The notes: generated by a model from the sequence alone, not told the origin. A stretch of 6,291 nucleotides of DNA from CAG-791 sp003447895 (GCA_946620035.1 CAMOMX010000120.1:1-6291); one strand, 5' to 3'; shown: positions 1 through 5,475, counted from the first letter of the stretch. Made by a program: numbers and translations.

Positions 1-79
1 TGTGCGATTCGCAGTCGGTGTATGATCCAAAACCGGGGAGTTTGGGCATCAAAAAGACGCAGTTCATCACCGTCGCACC
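1..79 (-). promoter_or_regulatory. Structured 5' leader RNA, candidate L13 (rplM) ribosomal leader, cut by the window edge
   Basis: The RNA predicted to start near 78-79 folds well on the minus strand. GUGCGA (78-73) pairs with UCGCAC (7-2). Next to it CGGUG (72-68) pairs with CACCG (20-16). Inside, positions 50-40 pair with 33-24 to form a hairpin with a 6-nt loop (39-34), one bulge and one mismatch. The outer stem therefore begins at the first transcribed bases, as expected of a dedicated leader. In many Firmicutes truA is followed by rplM-rpsI, and L13 leader RNAs are known upstream of rplM there. The identity is inferred from position plus fold; no coding start is visible before the edge. 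Confidence 0.55.
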
Positions 80-84
80 CGAAC

Positions 85-113
85 ATTATAAGATAGGATT
101 TTAGGTGTGTCAA
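85..113 (-). promoter_or_regulatory. Perfect consensus sigma-A (housekeeping) promoter
   Basis: On the minus strand a -35 box TTGACA (113-108) and a -10 box TATAAT (90-85) are separated by exactly 17 bp, so all 12 consensus bases match at optimal spacing. Transcription should begin near 78-79 and run left out of the window. The -35 box starts five bases beyond the truA stop codon. No terminator separates truA from this promoter, so the next gene may receive both read-through and its own strong transcription, as suits a ribosomal protein gene. Confidence 0.9.
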
Positions 114-144
114 TTTTTTTACACAATTTTTTCTGTATTTTTTT
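114..144 (-). promoter_or_regulatory. Candidate UP element: three roughly phased A-tracts
   Basis: Directly upstream of the -35 box the minus strand carries A-runs of 7, 6 and 7 bases (144-138, 132-127, 120-114). Their centres are about 11.5 and 12.5 bp apart, close to but longer than one helical turn. A-tracts here are typical of curved or UP-element DNA bound by the alpha-subunit C-terminal domain. The two upstream runs lie within the last truA codons and the third begins at the stop codon. The function is inferred. Confidence 0.5.
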
Positions 145-1039
145 GAGGGCTCTCCTGAAGGATCCGGTAGCGCACGAGCGTCAGCCCCTGCGGCGGCGCC
201 GTCGGTCCGGCAGCCTGTCTGTCACGCGCCTCCAGGATCCGCGCCATCTCCTCCGGCTTCAGAGCGCCCCGACCGACTTCCATCAGCGTACCGGCGATGA
301 TCCGGACCATATTGTAGAGAAAGCCGGTCCCGCTGACGCGGATCACGATCTCCCTGGGCGGGACCGTTCTCTGCTGAGAGGGATCCTGCGCCGGTCTCTG
401 CTGAGTGGGATCCTGCGCCTGCGCGCCCGGCTCCCGGCACATCTCCCCGTCCGAAGGCAGGACCTGTGCTACCCTCTCCGCGATCCGCTCCTGTTCGCAG
501 GGCCTCTCAAGGACCTCGATCTCCGTGATCGTCCTCACCGTTGTGAGCGCCTGCGTGTGGATACTGCAGAAGCTCTTAAAGTCGTGCTCTCCCACCAGAA
601 AGGCTGCCGCCTCGCGCATTTTCTCCACATCAAACGGCGTGTAGGAAAAGTGCGTGTAGCGCTTTCTCCTCGGAGACGGGAACCATGCGTTGTAGATCAC
701 ATACTCGTAGGTCTTGACCGTCTCGCAGAATCTCGGGTGGAAGTCCGGGGGCACCTCCCGCGAGGACTGCACGCAGATGTCGTCCGGAAGACGAACATTC
801 AGGGCGTTCGCGAACTTCCCGGGCGGGATCCGGCTCTCTGTGTCAAACACCGCGAGGTTACAGAGCGCGTGCACCCCTGCGTCGGTCCGGCTCGCGCCGC
901 TGACCTGGGTCGGCACACCTGTCAGCTCCGTGACCGCTCTGTTCAGTTCTCTCTCAATTGTCGGGACACCGCTTTTCTGCGCCTGAAATCCCGAATAGTC
1001 CGTGCCGTCATAGGACACGGTGAGCAGTATTCTCTTCAT
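119..1039 (-). CDS. truA: tRNA pseudouridine(38-40) synthase TruA
   Basis: This cytoplasmic enzyme isomerises uridine to pseudouridine at positions 38, 39 and 40 of the tRNA anticodon arm and is a homodimer in the family. The N-terminus (LTVSYDGTDYSGFQ, residues 6-19) is typical. The catalytic motif SRTDAGVHA lies at 50-58 with nucleophile Asp53, and the C-terminal core motif GTGFLYNMVR is at 237-246. At 306 residues it is longer than the usual 245-270. The surplus is a hydrophilic insertion at about 179-229, between two strands of the C-terminal core, holding a 9-residue tandem repeat. The ATG start gives the standard N-terminus; its ribosome binding site is weak (AGG about 11 nt upstream). 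It follows ecfT after 79 nt with no terminator, so it is probably cotranscribed with ecfA1-ecfA2-ecfT, an arrangement common in Firmicutes. Base composition is markedly GC-rich compared with rpoA. The function assignment is firm; the effect of the insertion is unknown. Confidence 0.95.
   Translation of the reverse strand: MKRILLTVSYDGTDYSGFQAQKSGVPTIERELNRAVTELTGVPTQVSGASRTDAGVHALCNLAVFDTESRIPPGKFANALNVRLPDDICVQSSREVPPDFHPRFCETVKTYEYVIYNAWFPSPRRKRYTHFSYTPFDVEKMREAAAFLVGEHDFKSFCSIHTQALTTVRTITEIEVLERPCEQERIAERVAQVLPSDGEMCREPGAQAQDPTQQRPAQDPSQQRTVPPREIVIRVSGTGFLYNMVRIIAGTLMEVGRGALKPEEMARILEARDRQAAGPTAPPQGLTLVRYRILQESPQKNTEKIV
368..421 (-). repeat. 27-nt in-frame tandem duplication inside truA
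   Basis: Two adjacent 27-nt copies (368-394 and 395-421) match at 25 of 27 positions; the differences are 379/406 and 393/420. Read in the truA frame they encode QAQDPTQQR (residues 207-215) and PAQDPSQQR (216-224). The unit is a multiple of three, so the frame is kept, and it sits in the non-conserved inserted linker. Two substitutions suggest a fairly recent duplication. Confidence 0.9.
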
Positions 1040-1054
1040 CGTTGTCTGTACCTG

Positions 1055-1102
1055 CCCGCCACTAAGCTGAGTTTGTCACTACACGTCCCCTATGGAGGCG
1101 GG
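1055..1102 (-). promoter_or_regulatory. Possible long-loop stem in the ecfT-truA spacer
   Basis: CCCGCC (1102-1097) can pair with GGCGGG (1060-1055), closing a loop of 36 nt, and the 3' arm abuts the weak truA ribosome binding region. It might reduce truA initiation. It is a single 6-bp GC pairing in a GC-rich region, so chance is a real possibility. The 79-bp spacer shows no terminator, clear promoter or small gene. Confidence 0.2.
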
Positions 1103-1118
1103 AAACGTTCCATCCGGG

Positions 1119-1919
1119 TCAGAAAACAATCCGCATCGCAATGCAGGCGGCAAAAAATACAGCCAGCACAACATATGCGACCCTGTCCCTAGCCTCGTAC
1201 ACCAGGGGTTTCATCTTCGTTCTCCCCTCGCCGCCGCGGTAGCACCTGGCCTCCATGGCCATCGCGAGGTCATTGGCTCTCCGAAAAGCGGAGATAAAGA
1301 GCGGCACGAGAAGCGGCACAAGGCTCTTGATCTTTTTGATCAGGTTCCTGCTCTCGAAGTCGGCGCCTCTCGCGATCTGCGCCTTCATGATCTTATCCGT
1401 CTCCTCCATGAGAATGGGAATAAAGCGGAGCGCGATCGACATCATCATGGCGATCTCATGTACCGGAACGTGCACTTTTTTGAGCGGCCGCATGAGGCTC
1501 TCGAGCGCGTCCGTCAGCTGGGTGGGCGTCGTTGTGAGCGTCATGATCGAGGACCCCAGGATCAAAAGACTCAGTCTCAGCGCCATCTTCACGGCAAAGG
1601 AGATTCCTTCCTTTGTGATCTTAAAGATCCACGCCTGCCACACCACTTCGCCCGGTGTGAGAAACAGGTTAAATACCACCGTGATGAGCAGAAGAAAGAG
1701 AATCGTCTTCATGCCCCTTACGATAAACCGGAACGGGACATTCGACAATTTGATCATCACGAACAGGAAGACGCCCGCGAGCAGATAGCCCGGAAACGAG
1801 TCCACAATGAACAGGGAGATCAGATACACGAAGGTCCCCACGAGCTTGACGCGGGGGTCCAGCCTGTGGAGCAGCGAATCCGTCTGATAATATTGGCCTA
1901 ATGTAATTGAATCAAACAT
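1119..1919 (-). CDS. ecfT: ECF transporter transmembrane component EcfT
   Basis: EcfT is the integral membrane scaffold that couples the EcfA1-EcfA2 ATPase pair to exchangeable substrate-binding S-components for vitamins and related micronutrients. The 266-residue protein has the usual N-terminus (ITLGQYYQTDSLLHRLDPR, residues 5-23). Hydrophobic segments lie at about 25-58, 72-89, 106-128 and 245-264. A cytosolic coupling domain carries ARG at 183-185 and, after SAFRRANDLAMAMEAR, a second motif reading ARC at 224-226 followed by YRGGEGRTKMKPL. The second motif is often ARG, so Cys226 is a variation I note without claiming loss of function. The ATG at 1919 is chosen because it gives the family N-terminus MFDSITLGQYY and is preceded by GGGGGGAG four bases upstream; an in-frame ATG at 1967 would add 16 atypical residues and lie deep inside ecfA2. 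It overlaps the ecfA2 end by 8 nt, indicating translational coupling. Confidence 0.94.
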   Translation of the reverse strand: MFDSITLGQYYQTDSLLHRLDPRVKLVGTFVYLISLFIVDSFPGYLLAGVFLFVMIKLSNVPFRFIVRGMKTILFLLLITVVFNLFLTPGEVVWQAWIFKITKEGISFAVKMALRLSLLILGSSIMTLTTTPTQLTDALESLMRPLKKVHVPVHEIAMMMSIALRFIPILMEETDKIMKAQIARGADFESRNLIKKIKSLVPLLVPLFISAFRRANDLAMAMEARCYRGGEGRTKMKPLVYEARDRVAYVVLAVFFAACIAMRIVF

Positions 1920-2769
1920 GCAGCTCCCCCCGATGCGCCAGAATCTGCGCGGCAGCGTCCCTGACATTCAGGACATCTGTGTTTACGTCCAGCCCCCGCT
2001 CCTTGAGGAGCGCCATAATATAGGTGATCTGCGGCGCGGAGAGCCCCAGATCCTCCAATTCTCTGACATGCCGAAAGACCTGCACGGGCTCATCGTCGTA
2101 CAGGATCTTACCGCTTCCCATGACCATGATCCGGTCTACGTAGTGCGCGACATCGTCCATACTGTGGGATACAAGAATGATGGTCATGTTCAGCTCGCGC
2201 TTCATCTCCGCGATCAGTCCAAGGATCTCATCCCGGCCTCTCGGGTCCAGCCCTGCCGTGGGCTCATCGAGGATCAGGATCTTGGGCTTCATGGCAAGTA
2301 CGCCTGCGATCGCCGCCCTTCTCTTTTGTCCGCCCGACAGGTCGAAGGGGGAAGATTTGTAAAGGGATTTTGGCATTTTGACGCTCTCCAGCGCCTCTAC
2401 CGCCCTCCGCTTCGCTTCCTGATCGCTCAGCCCCAGGTTCTTTGGGCCAAAACATACATCCGTGAGCACATCGACTTCAAAGAGCTGGTGCTCCGGGTAC
2501 TGGAAGACCAGTCCCACATCGGACCGAAGCTTCTTCTTGTCAAACTTCTCTGAATCAATATCTTCGCCGTTGTAATAAATATGGCCCGAAGTGACCTTCA
2601 AAAGGCCGTTCAGAGTCTGGACAAAGGTGGACTTTCCGGAGCCCGTGTGGCCGATGAGGCCGATAAACTGGTTCTCGGGGATCTCCACGGAAATGTGGTC
2701 GAGCGCCTGCACCTGCATGGCAGTGTCTTTCTCATACAGGAAGCTGATATCGTCTACTTTAATTCCCAT
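1912..2769 (-). CDS. ecfA2: ECF transporter ATP-binding protein EcfA2
   Basis: One of the two cytosolic ATPases that power group II ECF importers; it pairs with EcfA1 under EcfT. All ABC motifs are present in the 285-residue protein: Walker A GHTGSGKST (40-48), Q-loop Gln90 in VFQYPEHQ, signature LSGGQKRR (144-151), Walker B ILILDEPTAGLD with Asp168 and catalytic Glu169, and switch His202. The FQYPEHQLF form after the Q-loop is the usual EcfA2 variant. Two adjacent ATGs (2772 and 2769) could start it. The second is preferred because AGGAGG at 2781-2776 lies 6 nt from it against 3 nt from the first, and it gives the normal start MGIKVDDISF. An upstream ATG at 2814 would add a basic, repeat-encoded stretch read from the ecfA1 tail and is rejected. 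The gene overlaps the ecfA1 end by 11 nt. Confidence 0.95.
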   Translation of the reverse strand: MGIKVDDISFLYEKDTAMQVQALDHISVEIPENQFIGLIGHTGSGKSTFVQTLNGLLKVTSGHIYYNGEDIDSEKFDKKKLRSDVGLVFQYPEHQLFEVDVLTDVCFGPKNLGLSDQEAKRRAVEALESVKMPKSLYKSSPFDLSGGQKRRAAIAGVLAMKPKILILDEPTAGLDPRGRDEILGLIAEMKRELNMTIILVSHSMDDVAHYVDRIMVMGSGKILYDDEPVQVFRHVRELEDLGLSAPQITYIMALLKERGLDVNTDVLNVRDAAAQILAHRGELHV

Positions 2770-3661
2770 CATCCGCCTCCTTTTCCTTCTGCTCTCCCGA
2801 GTGCGCGTCCGCAAGCTTCTGCTCTCCCAAAAGCGCGTCCGCGAGCTGCTCCTTGGTGAGGATTCCCGCCGGGATCTTCAGTCCGGCCTTTCTCAGTTCA
2901 TGTGCCAAAAGAGTGACCTGCGGGACGTCGAGATGGAGCTCCTGCATCTTCTCCACCTGGCTGAATACTTCCGCCGGTGTGCCCTGCATCGCGATCTTTC
3001 CCTCATCCATCACGAAGATCCGGTCAGCGTCGACCGCTTCTTCCATATAGTGGGTGATCAGGATCACGGTGATGCCCTTGTCGCGATTTAGCGACTTCGC
3101 CGCCCTTATGACCTCTTTTCTTCCGTTTGGATCGAGCATCGCTGTGGGCTCATCCATCACGATGCACTTAGGCTCCATTGCAATGACTCCGGCGATGGAA
3201 ACTCTCTGCTTCTGTCCGCCGGAGAGCCGGTTGGGCGATTTTTTGCGATATTCATACATTCCAACCGTCTTGAGGGCCTTCTCCACCCTCTCCCAGATCT
3301 CTTCCGTCGGAACCCCTATGTTTTCCGGTCCGAAACCGACATCCTCTTCCACAACCTGGGCTATGATCTGGTTGTCCGGATTCTGAAAGACCATCCCGGC
3401 TTCCCTTCGAATCTCCCAGAGGTTCTTCTCCTCCTTCGTATCCATGCCGTCCACCCACACAGTGCCTTCCGTCGGAAACAGCAGCGCGTTCAGGTGCTTG
3501 GCCAGCGTCGACTTGCCGGACCCGTTGTGTCCCAAAATCGCGATAAACTGACCCGCCCGGACATCGAGATCCACGCCGTCGATCGCTCTCACTGTCCCTG
3601 CGGCATTCCCTTCATCGTCTCTTTTTATATAGTCATGTATCAGTTTGGATATTTTGATCAT
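2759..3661 (-). CDS. ecfA1: ECF transporter ATP-binding protein EcfA1
   Basis: The partner ATPase of EcfA2 and first gene of the transporter module, acting at the cytosolic membrane face. The 300-residue product has Walker A GHNGSGKST (44-52), Q-loop Gln93 in VFQNPDNQ, signature LSGGQKQR (146-153), Walker B CIVMDEPTAMLD with Asp170 and catalytic Glu171, and switch His204. The FQNPDNQ form is the standard EcfA1 variant. It ends in a charged tail (about 270-300) containing a 10-residue tandem repeat, longer than the family needs. I start it at ATG 3661 (MIKISKLIHDY). The longer in-frame option from 3718 would be encoded by the transcription terminator and adds an atypical N-terminus. The ribosome binding site is weak, a GGCGGA about 9 nt upstream just after a small CCGGA/TCCGG hairpin. 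How the gene is transcribed is unclear, as a terminator lies directly upstream and I see no convincing promoter. Confidence 0.94.
   Translation of the reverse strand: MIKISKLIHDYIKRDDEGNAAGTVRAIDGVDLDVRAGQFIAILGHNGSGKSTLAKHLNALLFPTEGTVWVDGMDTKEEKNLWEIRREAGMVFQNPDNQIIAQVVEEDVGFGPENIGVPTEEIWERVEKALKTVGMYEYRKKSPNRLSGGQKQRVSIAGVIAMEPKCIVMDEPTAMLDPNGRKEVIRAAKSLNRDKGITVILITHYMEEAVDADRIFVMDEGKIAMQGTPAEVFSQVEKMQELHLDVPQVTLLAHELRKAGLKIPAGILTKEQLADALLGEQKLADAHSGEQKEKEADDGN
2776..2782 (-). promoter_or_regulatory. Ribosome binding site deciding the ecfA2 start
   Basis: AAGGAGG (2782-2776) is a near-perfect anti-16S match inside the last codons of ecfA1. Its distance of 6 nt to the second of two adjacent ATG codons makes 2769 the likely start. 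Its location within ecfA1 implies that ribosomes finishing ecfA1 deliver initiation on ecfA2. Confidence 0.85.
2787..2846 (-). repeat. 30-nt in-frame tandem duplication in the ecfA1 tail
   Basis: Two adjacent 30-nt copies (2787-2816 and 2817-2846) agree at 26 of 30 positions. In the EcfA1 frame they give LADALLGEQK (residues 273-282) and LADAHSGEQK (283-292). The repeat ends a few bases before the ecfA2 ribosome binding site. It lies past the conserved ATPase and C-terminal regions and keeps the frame. Confidence 0.9.
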
Positions 3662-3699
3662 ATCTTCGGTTCCGCCCCCGGATTCATCCGGATATTTGT

Positions 3700-3731
3700 A
3701 AAAAGCCTCCGAGAACAATTCCCGGAGGCTT
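3700..3731 (-). terminator. Intrinsic (Rho-independent) terminator after rplQ
   Basis: On the minus strand AAGCCTCCG (3731-3723) pairs perfectly with CGGAGGCTT (3711-3703) as a 9-bp stem with an 11-nt loop, and the RNA then runs into a U-tract (3704-3700). It begins 30 nt after the rplQ stop and ends about 40 nt before the ecfA1 start. The plus strand lacks a T-run after the stem, so it acts leftward. The U-tract is short, so partial read-through into the ecf genes is plausible. Confidence 0.85.
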
Positions 3732-3761
3732 CATTTACTGATTCTGTGTCAGATGCCGTGA

Positions 3762-4298
3762 TCAGACAAACTCAAGTACGACTTCCATCGCACCGTCGCC
3801 GCGTCTCTGACCGATCTTGATGATTCTTGTGTAGCCGCCATTACGGTTTGCATACTTGTTACCATACTCGCTGAACAGCTTTTCTACAAGATCAACGTCT
3901 TTGGAATTCTTTCTGCGGGCTCTTCCGTCTGCGGGAGCCTCAACTACAGGATAGAGATAGCGCATAAGCTGTCTTCTTGCGTGCAGGCGGGCAGGGGAGT
4001 CCTTCTTGACAGTCTTCTGAACTGTGTCGAATACGGTGACCTTCTTGCCGTCCTTTACTTCCTTGACGCGCTTTCCGTCTTTGTCCTTGCGGGCAACCTT
4101 TGCATCGACGGTCACTTCCTCATAATCATCTTTGTACTTGGCAGCCAGTGTGACCATAGGCTCTACGATCTTCTGAACTTCCTTCGCTCTGGCCTCAGTT
4201 GTAACGATCTTTCCCTTGTAGATAAGAGCTGTTACCTGGTTTCTGAGAAGTGCCTTTCTGAGCTTGGTCTTCTTGCCGAGTTTTCTGTACATTGCCAT
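3762..4298 (-). CDS. rplQ: 50S ribosomal protein L17, extended form
   Basis: L17 is a large-subunit protein located near the exit of the peptide tunnel. The conserved N-terminal part (MAMYRKLGKKTKLRKALLRN, 1-20; KIVTTEARAKEVQKIVEPMVTLA to about 52) and C-terminal part (LFSEYGNKYANRNGGYTRI, 141-159, ending VVLEFV) fit the family. At 178 residues it is much longer than the usual 113-130. The surplus is a lysine-rich insertion at about 55-103 and a shorter one at about 117-135, flanking the conserved LHARRQL (105-111). I recall similar extended L17 proteins in Lachnospiraceae, so this is probably a clade feature and not an error. The start is supported by AGGAGG at 4312-4307, 8 nt upstream; an ATG two codons later is possible but worse spaced. 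It follows rpoA after 204 nt and is closed by the terminator downstream. Confidence 0.95.
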   Translation of the reverse strand: MAMYRKLGKKTKLRKALLRNQVTALIYKGKIVTTEARAKEVQKIVEPMVTLAAKYKDDYEEVTVDAKVARKDKDGKRVKEVKDGKKVTVFDTVQKTVKKDSPARLHARRQLMRYLYPVVEAPADGRARRKNSKDVDLVEKLFSEYGNKYANRNGGYTRIIKIGQRRGDGAMEVVLEFV

Positions 4299-4323
4299 TT
4301 TATTTTCCTCCTTTAAGACAGCG

Positions 4324-4360
4324 CTGAAGGGAGCACTCTTCGGGCTTTACCTCCCTCCAG
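4324..4360 (-). promoter_or_regulatory. Hairpin immediately upstream of the rplQ ribosome binding site
   Basis: CTGGAGGGAG (4360-4351) pairs with CTCCCTTCAG (4333-4324): ten pairs including one G-U, with a 17-nt loop. The stem ends 11 nt before the AGGAGG of rplQ, which stays free. The 5' arm holds a Shine-Dalgarno-like GGAGGGAGG with no start codon at working distance, sequestered when folded. It may insulate or tune rplQ translation, or be an RNA processing site. It is not a terminator because no U-tract follows. Confidence 0.45.
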
Positions 4361-4363
4361 TTT

Positions 4364-4414
4364 GCGGATTTTCCGCTGCCGTCGACCGCCGGACACTCTT
4401 CGGATTTATTCCGA
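4364..4414 (-). other. Two small hairpins in the rpoA-rplQ spacer
   Basis: TCGGA (4414-4410) pairs with TCCGA (4404-4400) over a 5-nt loop, and GCGGA (4376-4372) pairs with TCCGC (4368-4364) over a 3-nt AAA loop. Each is only 5 bp. Together with the larger stem just downstream they make the untranslated segment before rplQ structured. No U-tract follows either one. Confidence 0.35.
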
Positions 4415-4432
4415 CGGGCTGTATTTTGGTGA

Positions 4433-4495
4433 TTCTATGCAAGATCTGCAGGCACAACTTCTGTGAAATCACATTCTGTGCGGCTGCATTCTGTG
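4433..4495 (-). repeat. 15-nt period CACAGAA repeats after rpoA
   Basis: CACAGAA occurs at 4495-4489, 4480-4474 and 4465-4459, exactly 15 nt apart, and a variant CATAGAA at 4439-4433. The first two copies extend to GCACAGAATG. The unit length is a multiple of three and in the rpoA frame it would read AQN, AQN, SQK. The element lies just past the rpoA stop in the 204-bp spacer. It may be a decayed tandem duplication. Confidence 0.6.
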
Positions 4496-4502
4496 CAACT
4501 GA

Positions 4503-5468
4503 TTACTGAACTGTCTCCTCGCTGGAGTTGAGGGAAAGTCCCAGCTCCTTGAGTTTCTCAAGAACTTCCTCGAGAGACTTGCGGCCGAGGTTTCTGACCT
4601 TCATCATCTCGTCGGGAGTCTTGTTGCAGAGTTCCTCAACCGTGTTGATGCCTGCTCTCTTGAGGCAGTTGTAAGAACGGACAGAGAGTTCGAGTTCGTC
4701 GATGCTCATCTCCAGAACTTTCTCTTTCTGATCATATTCTTTCTCAACCATGATCTCTGCAGTCTTAGCATTCTCGGAAAGGTCGATAAAGACTGTGAGA
4801 TGCTCGCTCAGGACCTTCGCCGCAAGGCTGACCGCCTCATCGGGTCCGATGGTTCCGTTCGTCGTCACATCAAGTGTGAGCTTGTCGTAGTCGGTCTGCT
4901 GACCTACACGAGTGTTCTCAACAGTCACATTGACTCTCTCCACAGGTGTATAGATCGAGTCTACCGGAATCACACCGATCTTGGTATCGGGAGTCTTGTT
5001 CTTGTCAGAGCTGATATAACCTCTGCCCTTGGTGATCGTAAGCTCGATAAAGAGCTTCGTGTCCTTGCCACTGAGTGTGGCGATCACAAGATCCGGATTC
5101 ATGATCTGAATATCCTGGTCAACCTGAATGTCGGAAGCGCGGACAATGCCTTCGCCCTCATACTCGATATAAGCATTCTTGGGCTCATTTGTCTCGCTGC
5201 TGTTCTTAATAGCAAGTCCCTTGATATTCATAATGATCTCGGTAACATCTTCCTTTACGCCGGGAATAGCACCGAATTCGTGCTGCACGCCGTCAATCTT
5301 GACCTGGCTTACAGCTGCACCGGGAAGCGAAGAAAGCATGATTCTTCTGAGGGAGTTTCCGAGAGTGATGCCGTAGCCTCTCTCAAGGGGTTCCACAACA
5401 AATCTGCCATACTTCTTATCATCAGAGATCTCAACGACCTCGATGCTCGGTCTTTCAAAATCAAACAC
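4503..5468 (-). CDS. rpoA: DNA-directed RNA polymerase subunit alpha
   Basis: Alpha dimerises to nucleate RNA polymerase assembly, and its C-terminal domain contacts UP elements and activators. The protein is close to the Bacillus type: EPLERGYGITLGNSLRRIML (26-45), IGVIPVDSIYTPVERVN (164-180) and ENTRVGQQTDYDKLTLDV (184-201) in the N-terminal domain, then a linker at about 232-250 and the C-terminal domain. DNA-contact residues match those of the E. coli domain: Arg264, Asn267, Gly295, Lys297 and Ser298. I choose the GTG at 5468, giving MFDFERPSIEVVEIS and 321 residues, because AGGAGG (5482-5477) lies 8 nt upstream and this matches family N-termini. In-frame ATG 5495 and TTG 5501 have no ribosome binding site and would add 9 or 11 atypical residues. 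It sits 92 nt after rpsD, with a stable hairpin between. Confidence 0.96.
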   Translation of the reverse strand: MFDFERPSIEVVEISDDKKYGRFVVEPLERGYGITLGNSLRRIMLSSLPGAAVSQVKIDGVQHEFGAIPGVKEDVTEIIMNIKGLAIKNSSETNEPKNAYIEYEGEGIVRASDIQVDQDIQIMNPDLVIATLSGKDTKLFIELTITKGRGYISSDKNKTPDTKIGVIPVDSIYTPVERVNVTVENTRVGQQTDYDKLTLDVTTNGTIGPDEAVSLAAKVLSEHLTVFIDLSENAKTAEIMVEKEYDQKEKVLEMSIDELELSVRSYNCLKRAGINTVEELCNKTPDEMMKVRNLGRKSLEEVLEKLKELGLSLNSSEETVQ

Positions 5469-5475
5469 GCGAATA

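Noticed and set aside
107..1192. Long plus-strand open frame (361 codons) opposite truA
   Set aside because: It is antisense to a clear truA, arginine- and histidine-rich, low complexity, has no family motif, and arises from GC-rich codon bias on the other strand.
1092..1901. Plus-strand open frame of 269 codons opposite ecfT
   Set aside because: It mirrors ecfT, is dominated by His/Arg/Glu as expected of a complement of a membrane protein gene, and matches no family I recognise.
3661..3713. Promoter for ecfA1 within or after the terminator (TTGTTC with TACAAA or ATATCC)
   Set aside because: Spacing is wrong for the better -10 candidate (12 bp) and the 17-bp alternative has a poor -10 box, so it is not supportable.
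4433..4470. Promoter before rplQ using TTGTGC and TAGAAT
   Set aside because: The spacer is only 14 bp and the -35 match is poor.
4364..4495. CRISPR-like array from the 15-nt repeats
   Set aside because: The repeats are short, have about 8-nt gaps and no distinct spacers or cas genes; a decayed tandem duplication explains them.
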